Part shown: positions 1-7,671 of the stretch, one piece after another
Layout of the letters: every line of letters starts with the position of its first letter
Position numbering within the stretch: position 1 is the stretch's first letter
DNA from: CAZAXU01 sp964489245
GTDB lineage: Bacteria; Bacteroidota; Bacteroidia; Flavobacteriales; Flavobacteriaceae
Assembly (NCBI GenBank): GCA_964489245.1
Contig: CAZAXU010000028.1
Coordinates: forward strand, 1 to 26,012
Direction of reading: 5' to 3'
DNA: 26,012 bases
Notes under the pieces: generated by a model
The model's input: only the letters and a program-made list of their open reading frames with translations
What the model was told of the DNA's origin: nothing
Databases searched by the model: none
Translations under genes and position numbers: made by a program

Positions 1-216
1 CTATGTAAAGCCATCCCTTAAGCACCAAACTTTTCTTAAAAATAATATTTTTTATTTTTATTCTAATCCATGATTCTATTTTTTTTCACGGACAAAAAGT
101 TTTCAATAATTTCAATATTTGGAAAAGCTCCCGCTGTTTGCATATCCTTATTAACTTTTAGTATTATTAATTGAAATAAACCTAGTAGGTTTAAACAAAA
201 CAATTCGATTTTGGTT
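1..216. other. AT-rich intergenic stretch, no gene recognised
   Basis: This stretch lies downstream of the leftward dehydrogenase gene. I see no convincing coding region, RNA gene or strong terminator in it. An open frame on the minus strand exists here but has no recognisable domain and overlaps the end of the dehydrogenase in another frame. The only structured element is a 17-nt inverted repeat at 177-193, listed separately. The left edge is truncated, so a neighbouring gene may begin just outside. Confidence 0.5.
177..193. repeat. 17-nt inverted repeat downstream of the SDR gene
   Basis: TAAACCTA at 177-184 and its exact reverse complement TAGGTTTA at 186-193 are separated by one base. 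As RNA on the minus strand it would fold into a short stem just after the dehydrogenase stop, but no clean U-tract follows. It could be a weak terminator or a protein-binding palindrome. The symmetry is seen directly; the role is unknown. Confidence 0.4.
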
Positions 217-969
217 TTATCTGTTAAAAACGGCGGCAGAAGCTTGCGCTGTCGGGAGAATAAGTATATCTCCGATATTGACATGCGGCGGTCGTGTTGC
301 CATAAACAAAATGCTTTCTGCTATATCTTTTGCCGTCAAAGGTGTATATCCCGCATAGACTTTTTGATTGGCATTTTTGTCCTTAAGCCGAACGATTGAA
401 AATTCCGTTTCCACCGCTCCCGGAGATACGGATCCTACTTTGATTCCATAAGGATTCAAATCAATGCGCATACCTTTTGTCAGTGCTTCCACGGCATGTT
501 TTGTGGCACAATAAACGCTTCCTTTTCCATAAGTTTCTTTTCCGGCTATGGAACTTACGTTGATAATCTGACCAGACTTTTGTTTAAGCATATTTTGAAT
601 GATAATTTTGGTGATATATAAAAGTCCTTTGATATTGGTGTCTATCATTTGTTCCCAATCTTCAAGCAAATTCTCATGTATGGGTTCCAAGCCTGCTGCC
701 AATCCGGCATTGTTGATCAATAAATCAACATTTTTCCATTGCTTGGGAAGCTCTTTTAGAGATTCAACTATATTTTTATTGACACGAATATCAAATTGCA
801 AGGCATAACAATCTGATTGTGTGGTGTTTTTGATTTCATTGCGAACTTCTGATAATCTGTTTTTTCTGCGTCCGGTAATAATCACATTAAAATCGTTTTT
901 TGCCAACAACAAAGCGGTGGCTTTTCCGATGCCGGAAGTTGCTCCGGTGATCAAAGCAATTTTTTTCAT
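217..969 (-). CDS. SDR-family NAD(P)-dependent oxidoreductase (YdfG-like)
   Basis: This is a classical short-chain dehydrogenase/reductase of 250 residues, the normal length. The Rossmann glycine motif TGATSGIG is at residues 8-15 and NNAG at 86-89. The catalytic Ser is at 140 and the YxxxK pair at Y153/K157. ITGRRK after the second strand has basic residues, which suggests NADP(H) preference. Overall it resembles the YdfG branch, which oxidises L-allo-threonine, serine and 3-hydroxy acids, but the true substrate cannot be read from the sequence. The C-terminus (PTAQAS...) is intact, so the gene is complete. The ATG at 969 follows a TATTTTTG box at 1004-1011. The gene lies beyond the terminator of the DUF2853 gene and is therefore probably its own transcription unit. 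The family assignment is firm and the substrate is not. Confidence 0.93.
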   Translation of the reverse strand: MKKIALITGATSGIGKATALLLAKNDFNVIITGRRKNRLSEVRNEIKNTTQSDCYALQFDIRVNKNIVESLKELPKQWKNVDLLINNAGLAAGLEPIHENLLEDWEQMIDTNIKGLLYITKIIIQNMLKQKSGQIINVSSIAGKETYGKGSVYCATKHAVEALTKGMRIDLNPYGIKVGSVSPGAVETEFSIVRLKDKNANQKVYAGYTPLTAKDIAESILFMATRPPHVNIGDILILPTAQASAAVFNR

Positions 970-1003
970 AGGTTTCTATTTTTTTTTATCATTGCACAAG
1001 ATA

Positions 1004-1011
1004 CAAAAATA
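1004..1011 (-). promoter_or_regulatory. Putative Bacteroidota -7 promoter box for the SDR gene
   Basis: On the minus strand this reads TATTTTTG, an exact match to TAnnTTTG. It ends 34 nt before the dehydrogenase start codon and sits just after the DUF2853 terminator. The -33 region is only T-rich, without a clear TTTG, so this is a single-box call. Confidence 0.45.
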
Positions 1012-1024
1012 GACATCAAAGCAT

Positions 1025-1053
1025 AAAAAAAACTACCAACAAAAGTTGATAGT
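1025..1053 (-). terminator. Intrinsic terminator after the DUF2853 gene
   Basis: On the minus strand ACTATCAAC (1053-1045), a TTTT loop and GTTGGTAGT (1040-1032) form a 9-bp stem with one G-U pair. An eight-base U-tract follows directly. It lies 26 nt past the DUF2853 stop codon and upstream of the promoter box of the next gene. Confidence 0.85.
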
Positions 1054-1078
1054 TCTTTATAATTGAATATGCTGTTTC

Positions 1079-1414
1079 TTATTTGAAAACAGATTCTTTT
1101 TTCAAGTCTTTTACCAATACATAGTAAAAAGCTACTCTCATTTTAAATTTTTCGCTTTTAAATTTTGCACAAGCAGCATCCAATGCTTTTTTGATGGCAC
1201 TATCACTGGTTACTCCTAATTTTTTGACGATAAAATTGTCTTCAACTCTTTTTAGCTCTGCATCATCTCCACAAGACACCAAAGAAGCATCTCTAAGATA
1301 GATTGATGGTCCTTGTGATTTTGCTACTGCTCTTAACAAAGCATCGTCAGCAGAAACACCTACTTTTTTTAGTTGTTCGGCAGCTTTTGCTACCACGTCA
1401 TCGAATTTACTCAT
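1079..1414 (-). CDS. DUF2853 family protein
   Basis: This small soluble protein of 111 residues matches what I know of the DUF2853 family. Features are an N-terminal helix with K-K-x-G-V, then GPSIYxxDAS at about residues 55-64, a VSCGDDAEL segment at about 66-74, FIVKKLG at about 81-87, and an RVAFYYVLVK segment near the C-terminus. The sequence is rich in Lys and Ala and mostly helical, with no signal peptide or membrane segment. The family has no established function that I know of. It is followed by a strong terminator and is separated from glyA upstream by 64 nt of AT-rich sequence without an exact promoter match. It could be read through from glyA or have its own promoter. The family call rests on pattern recall. 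Confidence 0.8.
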   Translation of the reverse strand: MSKFDDVVAKAAEQLKKVGVSADDALLRAVAKSQGPSIYLRDASLVSCGDDAELKRVEDNFIVKKLGVTSDSAIKKALDAACAKFKSEKFKMRVAFYYVLVKDLKKESVFK

Positions 1415-1478
1415 AGTTGTAAGTTTTAATGTTTTAAAATTATGGCATAAAATTAGTAATATTTTTTTAAATAGAAAA

Positions 1479-2750
1479 CTATTTTACAAATAAAGGTTTT
1501 GCTTTCATCCAATTCGCAACTTTGGCTTTCACATCTGCAATAATTTTATCATCTTCATGATTATTGACCACTAAATCTATGAATTTAACAATCTCTTCCA
1601 TATCGGCTTCTTGCAGTCCTCTAGTGGTAATTGCCGGAGTGCCGACTCTTATTCCTGATGTTACAAAAGGAGATTTATCATCAAAGGGAACCATATTTTT
1701 GTTCACCGTTATATGTGCTTTAACCAGTGCTTTTTCTGCTTCTTTTCCTGTGATTCCTTTGTTGCGCAAATCAATCAACATCATATGATTGTCTGTTCCT
1801 CCCGAGATTACGTGATAGTCTCTGTTTACAAATGCTTTTGCCATGGCTTTGGCATTTTTTCGCACTTGAAGCATATATGTCAAATACTCATCTTGTAAAT
1901 CTTCTTGGAAAGCAACGGCTTTGGCGGCTATCACATGTTCTAACGGACCGCCTTGCATTCCGGGAAATACGGCAGAATTAAAAATTTGTGACATCATTCT
2001 GGTTTTTCCTTTCGGCGTTTTGATGCCCATAGGATTTTCAAAATCTTTTCCCATCAGAATCAATCCTCCCCTGGGACCTCTCAAGGTTTTATGTGTGGTG
2101 GTGGTCACCACATGTGCATAAGGCAAAGGGTCTGATAAAATTCCTTTGGCAATCAGTCCCGACGGATGTGAAATATCTGCCATCAAAAATGCGCCAACCG
2201 AATCGGCTATTTCTCTAAATTTGACAAAATCCATATCTCTTGAATAGGAAGACGCTCCGGCAACAATCAGTTTCGGTTTTTCTTTTTGCGCAGTTTCCGC
2301 CATCTTGTCATAATCAATTCTTCCGGTTTTTTCGTTCACTGCATAGAACACGGTTTTATAGAGCTTTCCGGAAAAATTAACCGGAGAGCCATGTGTGAGA
2401 TGTCCTCCGTGAGACAAATCAAATCCCATAATGGTATCACCGGGTTTTAAAAGGGCAAAATAAACTGCTGCATTGGCTTGAGAACCGGAGTGCGGTTGCA
2501 CATTGGCATATTCCGCACCAAAAAGTTCTTTGGCTCTGTCAATTGCCAATTGCTCCACTTCATCGACCACTTCACAACCGCCATAATAGCGTTTTCCGGG
2601 ATAGCCTTCTGCATATTTGTTGGTCAAAACAGAGCCCATGGCTTTCATCACATCTTCACTGACATAATTTTCAGAAGCAATCAATTCCAAGCCTTCCGCT
2701 TGGCGTTTTTCTTCTTGTTTTATTAAATCAAATATTTGCTTATCGTTCAT
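1479..2750 (-). CDS. glyA: Serine hydroxymethyltransferase
   Basis: This PLP enzyme interconverts serine plus tetrahydrofolate with glycine plus 5,10-methylene-THF, the main cytoplasmic source of one-carbon units. Its 423 residues match the family. Visible motifs are LIASENYVS at 23-31, KYAEGYPGKRYYGG at 45-58, and the PLP-lysine signature TTTTHKTLRGPRGG with the Schiff-base lysine at K221. GTPAITTRG lies near the C-terminus and helps bind substrate. The start is an ATG in the expected place, 30 nt downstream of the pepD stop on the same strand. With no promoter box in the gap, co-transcription with pepD is likely. That pairing is compatible with amino-acid turnover, but the link is only positional. 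No anomaly was seen. Confidence 0.98.
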   Translation of the reverse strand: MNDKQIFDLIKQEEKRQAEGLELIASENYVSEDVMKAMGSVLTNKYAEGYPGKRYYGGCEVVDEVEQLAIDRAKELFGAEYANVQPHSGSQANAAVYFALLKPGDTIMGFDLSHGGHLTHGSPVNFSGKLYKTVFYAVNEKTGRIDYDKMAETAQKEKPKLIVAGASSYSRDMDFVKFREIADSVGAFLMADISHPSGLIAKGILSDPLPYAHVVTTTTHKTLRGPRGGLILMGKDFENPMGIKTPKGKTRMMSQIFNSAVFPGMQGGPLEHVIAAKAVAFQEDLQDEYLTYMLQVRKNAKAMAKAFVNRDYHVISGGTDNHMMLIDLRNKGITGKEAEKALVKAHITVNKNMVPFDDKSPFVTSGIRVGTPAITTRGLQEADMEEIVKFIDLVVNNHEDDKIIADVKAKVANWMKAKPLFVK

Positions 2751-2780
2751 TTCTTAGTCGTTTAATTGATTCTGTTTAGT

Positions 2781-4250
2781 TTATTTCTTAGGAATATTTT
2801 TTAAAGTTTCTTTCAGATATTTCCAAAATTTTTGAACGGATTCGATATTCACTCTTTCATCGGGCGAATGTGCTCCCTGAATGGTAGGACCAAATGAAAT
2901 CATTTCCATCTTAGGATAATGCGATTTGATAATTCCGCACTCCAAACCGGCATGACAGGCAACAATTTTAGGATTATCTTTATACATTTTCTTGTATAAA
3001 TCTGTCATCACAGCAAGAATTTGTGCATCCGGATTGGGTTGCCATCCCGGATATGAACCGGATAGTTCAACAGAAAAACCTGCTGTTTCAAAATTGTTTT
3101 TTAAATTATTTGCCAAATCTTCTTTTGTGCTTTCCACGCTGGAACGTGTCAAACATTCCATTTGAATTTGTCCGTTTTCCACGTCAATACTTGCCACATT
3201 GTTGGAAGTCTCTACTAAATCCGCAATATCTGGACTCATTCTGAAAACTCCGTTGTGGGCGGTATAAACAGCGCTTATCAGCTTGTCTTGATCTTTTTTG
3301 TTCATTATGCTTGCGGGCATATTCGTTGCAGAAAAAACAATATCCAAATCAGGGTCCATTCTCTTTTGTTCCTCTTTGATCGTATCAGCCAATGTTTGCA
3401 TATCTTTCAATATTTCATCGGCTTGACCGGTTGGCAACACCACGACAGATTCACTTTCTCTGGGAATGGCATTGCGCAATCCTCCACCGTGAATTTTGCC
3501 AATCATCAAAGCTTTTTTTGTGCCTTCATACAGAAGTCTGTTCATGATTTTATTGGCATTACCGCGATATAGATGAATATCCATTCCAGAATGTCCGCCT
3601 GTCAGACCTTTTACAAAAATTTTATAGGCTTTGGTGTTTTCCGGCACTTGTTTTTGCTCGTAAGTTCCTTTGACGGAAACATCAATTCCCCCTGCACAAC
3701 CAATGTCTAATTCATCATCTTCTTCCGTATCCAAATTCAGCATAATTTCTCCGTCTAAGATGCCTTCTTGCAAATTTTGTGCTCCGGTCATTCCTGTTTC
3801 TTCATCAATTGTAAACAAGGCTTCCAAAGCGGGATGCGGAATGTCTTTTGATTCCAATAATCCCATAATGGCCGCCACTCCGATGCCGTTGTCAGCACCG
3901 AGTGTTGTGCCGTCTGCCGTAACCCATTCTCCGTCAATCAGCATATTGATACCGTCTTTTTCAAAATTATGATTACTGTCTCTGTTTTTTTGTGGCACCA
4001 TATCGAGATGAGACTGCAGGACAATGGTCTTGCGGTCTTCCATTCCGGGGGTTGCGGGTTTTTTGATAATCACATTTTCAATTTGGTCTTTGAATGTTTC
4101 CAAGCCCAAACTATTTCCGAAATCCAACATAAATTGAATCACTTTTGCTTCTTTTTTTGAAGGTCTTGGCACAGCATTCAGGGCAACAAAATTTTTCCAA
4201 ATATCTTTGGGTTCCAATGTTGCTATTTGATTATTCATATTTTTACTCAT
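2781..4250 (-). CDS. pepD: Cytosolic non-specific dipeptidase, M20C family (PepD-like)
   Basis: This metal-dependent aminoacyl-histidine/Xaa-dipeptidase of 489 residues cleaves a broad range of dipeptides in the cytoplasm. M20 signatures are present. HLDMV at 81-85 supplies metal ligand H81 and D83. TTLGADNGIG places the bridging Asp at D120. IDEETG at 148-153 contains the general base Glu and a metal-binding Glu. NLDTEE supplies D174. CHAGLECG and GAHSPDERV near the C-terminus complete the site. The insert between the catalytic halves is the lid/dimerisation domain. There is no signal peptide, which agrees with a cytosolic enzyme. It lies upstream of glyA and downstream of a probable terminator at 4265-4289, so it likely begins its own transcription unit. 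Confidence 0.95.
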   Translation of the reverse strand: MSKNMNNQIATLEPKDIWKNFVALNAVPRPSKKEAKVIQFMLDFGNSLGLETFKDQIENVIIKKPATPGMEDRKTIVLQSHLDMVPQKNRDSNHNFEKDGINMLIDGEWVTADGTTLGADNGIGVAAIMGLLESKDIPHPALEALFTIDEETGMTGAQNLQEGILDGEIMLNLDTEEDDELDIGCAGGIDVSVKGTYEQKQVPENTKAYKIFVKGLTGGHSGMDIHLYRGNANKIMNRLLYEGTKKALMIGKIHGGGLRNAIPRESESVVVLPTGQADEILKDMQTLADTIKEEQKRMDPDLDIVFSATNMPASIMNKKDQDKLISAVYTAHNGVFRMSPDIADLVETSNNVASIDVENGQIQMECLTRSSVESTKEDLANNLKNNFETAGFSVELSGSYPGWQPNPDAQILAVMTDLYKKMYKDNPKIVACHAGLECGIIKSHYPKMEMISFGPTIQGAHSPDERVNIESVQKFWKYLKETLKNIPKK

Positions 4251-4264
4251 AAGTATTTATTTTT

Positions 4265-4289
4265 AAAAAAGCCATGAAATTTCACGACT
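4265..4289 (-). terminator. Probable intrinsic terminator after accA and the small membrane protein
   Basis: On the minus strand AGTCGTGA (4289-4282), loop AATT and TCATGGCT (4277-4270) form an 8-bp stem with two G-U pairs. A run of six T on the minus strand (4270-4265), its first base shared with the stem, follows. The stem is weak but well placed, 9 nt past the stop of the small gene. Confidence 0.5.
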
Positions 4290-4298
4290 CGTCAATTG

Positions 4299-4487
4299 TT
4301 ATTTTTTAGAATCGTATTTTCTCAAAACATAAAGTGTGGCGTATCTTCCTGCATAATAGGCAGTCAGCATAAACGGAACAAAATAGGTCGATAATATTTT
4401 TTGATTTTCGGTTTCATGTAAGGCTACACCAATCAGAGCAACAAGCAGAATGAAAACAATATCCAAAGTCAGCAGATTCTTACGCAT
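4299..4487 (-). CDS. Small two-helix membrane protein of unknown function
   Basis: This is a 62-residue hypothetical protein. The N-terminus is short and basic (MRKN). A hydrophobic stretch at about residues 8-24 and a second at about 32-50, rich in Tyr/Phe/Leu, are followed by a charged tail (RKYDSKK). This fits a two-pass inner-membrane protein, and I recognise no family. It begins 5 nt after the accA stop codon on the same strand and is followed by a probable terminator. That placement argues that it is real and translated from the accA mRNA. A link to fatty-acid or membrane biology is suggested only by position. It could instead be a lineage-specific filler gene. Confidence 0.7.
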   Translation of the reverse strand: MRKNLLTLDIVFILLVALIGVALHETENQKILSTYFVPFMLTAYYAGRYATLYVLRKYDSKK

Positions 4488-4492
4488 TGCTT

Positions 4493-5443
4493 TTATTTTT
4501 CACTGTAAATGCCCATTTCTGCATATTTGTTCATTCTCTGCTCCACCAACTTATCTTTGGGCAATTTTTTAAGTTCTCCGTAGGTTTCTACAATCTTTTT
4601 TGCAAGTGCTTGATAGATTTCCTCCGGATTTCTATGAACGCCTCCAACAGGTTCTTTGATGATATCATCGATCAATTTTAATCGTTTCATATCTTTTGAT
4701 GTCAATTTCAATGCACTTGCTGCTTGTTCTTTGAATTCCCAACTTCTCCAAAGAATCGATGAGCAAGATTCCGGAGAAATCACCGAATACCAAGTATTTT
4801 CAAGCATATAAACCCTGTCTCCCACACCAATTCCCAAAGCGCCACCGGATGCTCCTTCTCCAACGATGATGGTGATAATGGGCACTTCCAATTGACTCAT
4901 TTCCAGTATGTTTCTGGCAATAGCTTCGCCTTGTCCGCGTTCTTCCGCTTCAATGCCCGGATATGCTCCGGGAGTGTCAATCAGTGTCACTACGGGAATA
5001 TTAAACTTCTCTGCCATTTTCATCAAACGGAGTGCTTTTCTATATCCTTCCGGGTTTGCCATTCCAAAATTTCTGTATTTCCTTTCTTTGGTATTTCTTC
5101 CTTTTTGCATGCCTATAAACATAAAAGATTGGTCTCCTATTTTTCCCAATCCGCCAATCATGGCTTTGTCGTCTGCAAAATTTCTATCGCCGTGAAGTTC
5201 TAAAAAAGTATCGCCTGAGATGGCGTTTATATAGTCTAAGGTGAAAAGTCTATCGGGATGTCTGGAAAGCTGCACGCGCTGCCAAGGAGTGAGATTTTTA
5301 AAAATTTCTTTTTGCTTTTTAATAATCTGCTTCTTTATTTCTTCACAACCTGTGTCCACTCCGGTTTCTTCAGCAACTTCATAACACTTCTTCAGACTTT
5401 TTTCTAACTCTTCAATCGGTTTTTCAAAATCCAAATATTCCAT
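4493..5443 (-). CDS. accA: Acetyl-CoA carboxylase, carboxyltransferase subunit alpha
   Basis: AccA and AccD together transfer CO2 from carboxy-biotin to acetyl-CoA, giving malonyl-CoA for fatty-acid synthesis. The protein has 316 residues, the standard size. It begins with the typical coiled N-terminal helix (MEYLDFEKPIEELE). The LSRHPDRLFTLDYI segment at about 59-72 is followed by the crotonase-fold core. GRNTKER, the LIDTPGAYPG loop and the oxyanion-hole segment VGEGASGGALGIG are all intact. SPESCSSILWR lies after the core. The zinc ribbon is on AccD and is not expected here. It shares an mRNA with the small membrane protein downstream. No exact promoter box was found in the 48-nt gap upstream. 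Confidence 0.98.
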   Translation of the reverse strand: MEYLDFEKPIEELEKSLKKCYEVAEETGVDTGCEEIKKQIIKKQKEIFKNLTPWQRVQLSRHPDRLFTLDYINAISGDTFLELHGDRNFADDKAMIGGLGKIGDQSFMFIGMQKGRNTKERKYRNFGMANPEGYRKALRLMKMAEKFNIPVVTLIDTPGAYPGIEAEERGQGEAIARNILEMSQLEVPIITIIVGEGASGGALGIGVGDRVYMLENTWYSVISPESCSSILWRSWEFKEQAASALKLTSKDMKRLKLIDDIIKEPVGGVHRNPEEIYQALAKKIVETYGELKKLPKDKLVEQRMNKYAEMGIYSEK

Positions 5444-5491
5444 AAATAGTTATTGTTGGTTTATCTCGTAAAATTATAAAATTATCCCCAA

Positions 5492-6385
5492 TTAGGATGT
5501 CTTTTTTAAAAAATGTTTAATCACAGCATTTAAAACAATGATTATCAGAATAAAGAAAGCGCCTATATAAAAATTATCGGTCATAATTTCTTTATTTCCA
5601 AGTATCAAAACCGCCAAGATAATTCCATAAACCGGTTCCAGATTTATGGAAAGCATAATGGTATAAGGGCTTAGCTTGCGCAGCAAATCAACGGAAACCG
5701 TAAAAGCATAAGCCGTGCAGACACTTGCCAAAATGAGCAGATATATCCAATCGTTTTGTGTGGGCATGGGCAATATTGTCAATTTTCCCGAAAACAGCAT
5801 CAACAGGCTTAAAAACAAAAAACCGTAGAACAATTGAAAAAATGAAAGCTGAACCGCATCATCTTTTTCTATAAAGATGCCGTTTATCACCGAAAATAGT
5901 CCGGATAGAAATGCAGCAATCAATGCATAATATACGCCTTTAAAATCAATATGTTCAACTTTCAGCAAAATATAAAAACCGACCAAGATCAATAGCCCTA
6001 AAAATATTTCATACAGGTATATCTTTCTCTTGAAAAATAGTGGTTCTAACAGAGATGTGAAAAAAGCGCCGCTAGAGAGTGTCACCAATGTGATGGATAC
6101 ATTTGACAGCTTGATGGCATAGAAAAAAGCAATCCAATGCAAAGCAATGATAATGCCTCCGACAATAAATCTGAGCTGACTTTTATAATCAATTGATTGC
6201 AACTGTTTTCTCGGGGAAGATTTAGACAAGATAAAAAGCAACAAAATTATAGATGCCAGCCCCATTCTATACCAAGTCAACACCAAATAGTCCAATTGAA
6301 TCAAGGCTCCGAGAACAGCCGTAAAGCCCCAAATGAATATAATGAAATGCAATTTTGCAAGACTGCCTAAGTTGTTTTGTTGCAT
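5492..6385 (-). CDS. EamA/DMT-superfamily transporter
   Basis: This polytopic membrane protein of 297 residues has about ten hydrophobic segments arranged as two EamA repeats. The first repeat ends around ILLKVEHID (about residue 140) and the second follows. Members of this drug/metabolite superfamily export or import small metabolites; the substrate cannot be inferred. The first repeat carries the typical FIIFIWGFTAVLGALI and WYRMGLA segments. I place the start at the ATG at 6385-6383. The frame can be extended two codons to a TTG at 6391, but that adds nothing recognisable. It is separated from lptG upstream by 147 nt in which no exact TAnnTTTG box was found, so its promoter is unresolved. 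Confidence 0.9.
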   Translation of the reverse strand: MQQNNLGSLAKLHFIIFIWGFTAVLGALIQLDYLVLTWYRMGLASIILLLFILSKSSPRKQLQSIDYKSQLRFIVGGIIIALHWIAFFYAIKLSNVSITLVTLSSGAFFTSLLEPLFFKRKIYLYEIFLGLLILVGFYILLKVEHIDFKGVYYALIAAFLSGLFSVINGIFIEKDDAVQLSFFQLFYGFLFLSLLMLFSGKLTILPMPTQNDWIYLLILASVCTAYAFTVSVDLLRKLSPYTIMLSINLEPVYGIILAVLILGNKEIMTDNFYIGAFFILIIIVLNAVIKHFLKKTS

Positions 6386-6532
6386 ACTCAATCAATATAG
6401 ACCGCTAAGATAATAAATTAGGAAGATGAGAGAGATAAATTTAACAAATAGCTTGAATCTATTCGTTGTTTCAGTAGTAAATATTGTAGCGCAACAGAAT
6501 ATAAATTATCCTGAACAGGAACTAAAAAAAAA

Positions 6533-7609
6533 TTATTTCTTTGCGTGCCTAATCAAATAGATTGCCAATATGCCGAATATCACATTGGGCAACCAAGCAG
6601 CCCAAAAAGGACTGAATCCCGACTTAATGGACAAGACGCCAAAAACTCTGTCAAAGAATATATATAGCAACGAAACAAAAATTCCGAAAGCCAAATTATA
6701 GCCTATTCCACTGCGTTTTTTTTGCGAAGCAACCGCAACTGCAATAAATGTCAATATGAATGCCGATATGGGCAATGTGGTTCTTTTGTGTTTTTCCAAA
6801 ATATATTGATTGATATTTTTTGAACCTCTGAGCTTTTCCTTTTCGATAAATTTATTCAACTCAAAATAGTTTAAACCTTCTGCTATGTATGATAAAGGAG
6901 TTAAATCGTCAAAAGTGAACGGCAAAATGGTATCAACCACATTTCTGGTAGAAATTTTTTCTTTGTTTTTCAAGTAGAATCTTTCTTTCACGTTATGCAA
7001 TCTGTATTTTTTTTCTTTTTTCAGCCATACGATTCTGTCTGCAAACAATCTATATTTCAGCTTATGGTTTTTGATTTCCTCAATGATAAAGTTATATGCC
7101 GTGTTGTTGGCATGATTCATATTGCTTGAATAAATATAATGTGTGCTATCAATTTGCCTATATACATCGTTGGTTTCTCTCACTTTTTTATATTTGGAAA
7201 TATAGGTTACCCAAAACTCGTTATAGCCGATTCTGGCCTTCGGAATTACGGAAAAATTCAACACCAATACAACTACTGCAATAATCGATGCTCCGATTAG
7301 ATAGGGTTTTAATAATCTCATAAAAGAAACACCTGAATTCAAGATGGCTATGATTTCTGTGTTCTGTGCCAATCTGGAGGTAAACCAAATCACAGACAGA
7401 AATAGGAAAATAGGAAAAAGAATATTGAAAAAATACAAAAGAAAATCTTGATAATAACCCAAGATTGCACTCAACGGAACCTTATTTTCTATGAATTTAT
7501 CCATCCGTTCCGCCAAATCAATCACAATTGAAATAGGCACAAAAAGCAACATCAGCCCCAGAAAGGTTCCAAAGTATTTTTTTAGGATATATTTATCGGT
7601 TATTTTCAT
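6533..7609 (-). CDS. LptF/LptG family lipopolysaccharide export permease
   Basis: This 358-residue YjgP/YjgQ-family inner-membrane subunit belongs to the LptB2FG ABC exporter, which extracts LPS and hands it to LptC. The layout is typical. Three N-terminal membrane segments lie within residues 10-125, including DLAERMDKF after the first helix. A periplasmic jelly-roll domain spans about 130-275, and three C-terminal helices run from about 280 to the end. Short PISAFILTFIAVAVASQKKR in the C-terminal half is a family hallmark. Bacteroidota members are hard to label F or G from sequence alone, so no symbol is given. It lies 62 nt after tgt on the same strand, and I believe that pairing is common in flavobacteria. 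Co-transcription with tgt is likely. Confidence 0.92.
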   Translation of the reverse strand: MKITDKYILKKYFGTFLGLMLLFVPISIVIDLAERMDKFIENKVPLSAILGYYQDFLLYFFNILFPIFLFLSVIWFTSRLAQNTEIIAILNSGVSFMRLLKPYLIGASIIAVVVLVLNFSVIPKARIGYNEFWVTYISKYKKVRETNDVYRQIDSTHYIYSSNMNHANNTAYNFIIEEIKNHKLKYRLFADRIVWLKKEKKYRLHNVKERFYLKNKEKISTRNVVDTILPFTFDDLTPLSYIAEGLNYFELNKFIEKEKLRGSKNINQYILEKHKRTTLPISAFILTFIAVAVASQKKRSGIGYNLAFGIFVSLLYIFFDRVFGVLSIKSGFSPFWAAWLPNVIFGILAIYLIRHAKK

Positions 7610-7671
7610 CTGTTTTACGTCTTTGTAATCTGCTGTTATTCAATTATTTATTTTACTTCTATTTAAAATTC

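Noticed and set aside
63..284. Minus-strand frame of 73 codons at the left edge
   Set aside because: It overlaps the dehydrogenase end in another frame, shows no domain, and has low-complexity composition typical of AT-rich spacer.
6386..6391. TTG start two codons upstream for the EamA transporter
   Set aside because: An ATG at 6385 gives a normal N-terminus; the TTG extension adds only two residues and has no support.
6490..6532. TCCTG-TT-CAGGA hairpin downstream of the LptF/G gene as a terminator
   Set aside because: A five-bp stem with a two-base loop and no U-tract is too weak to call.
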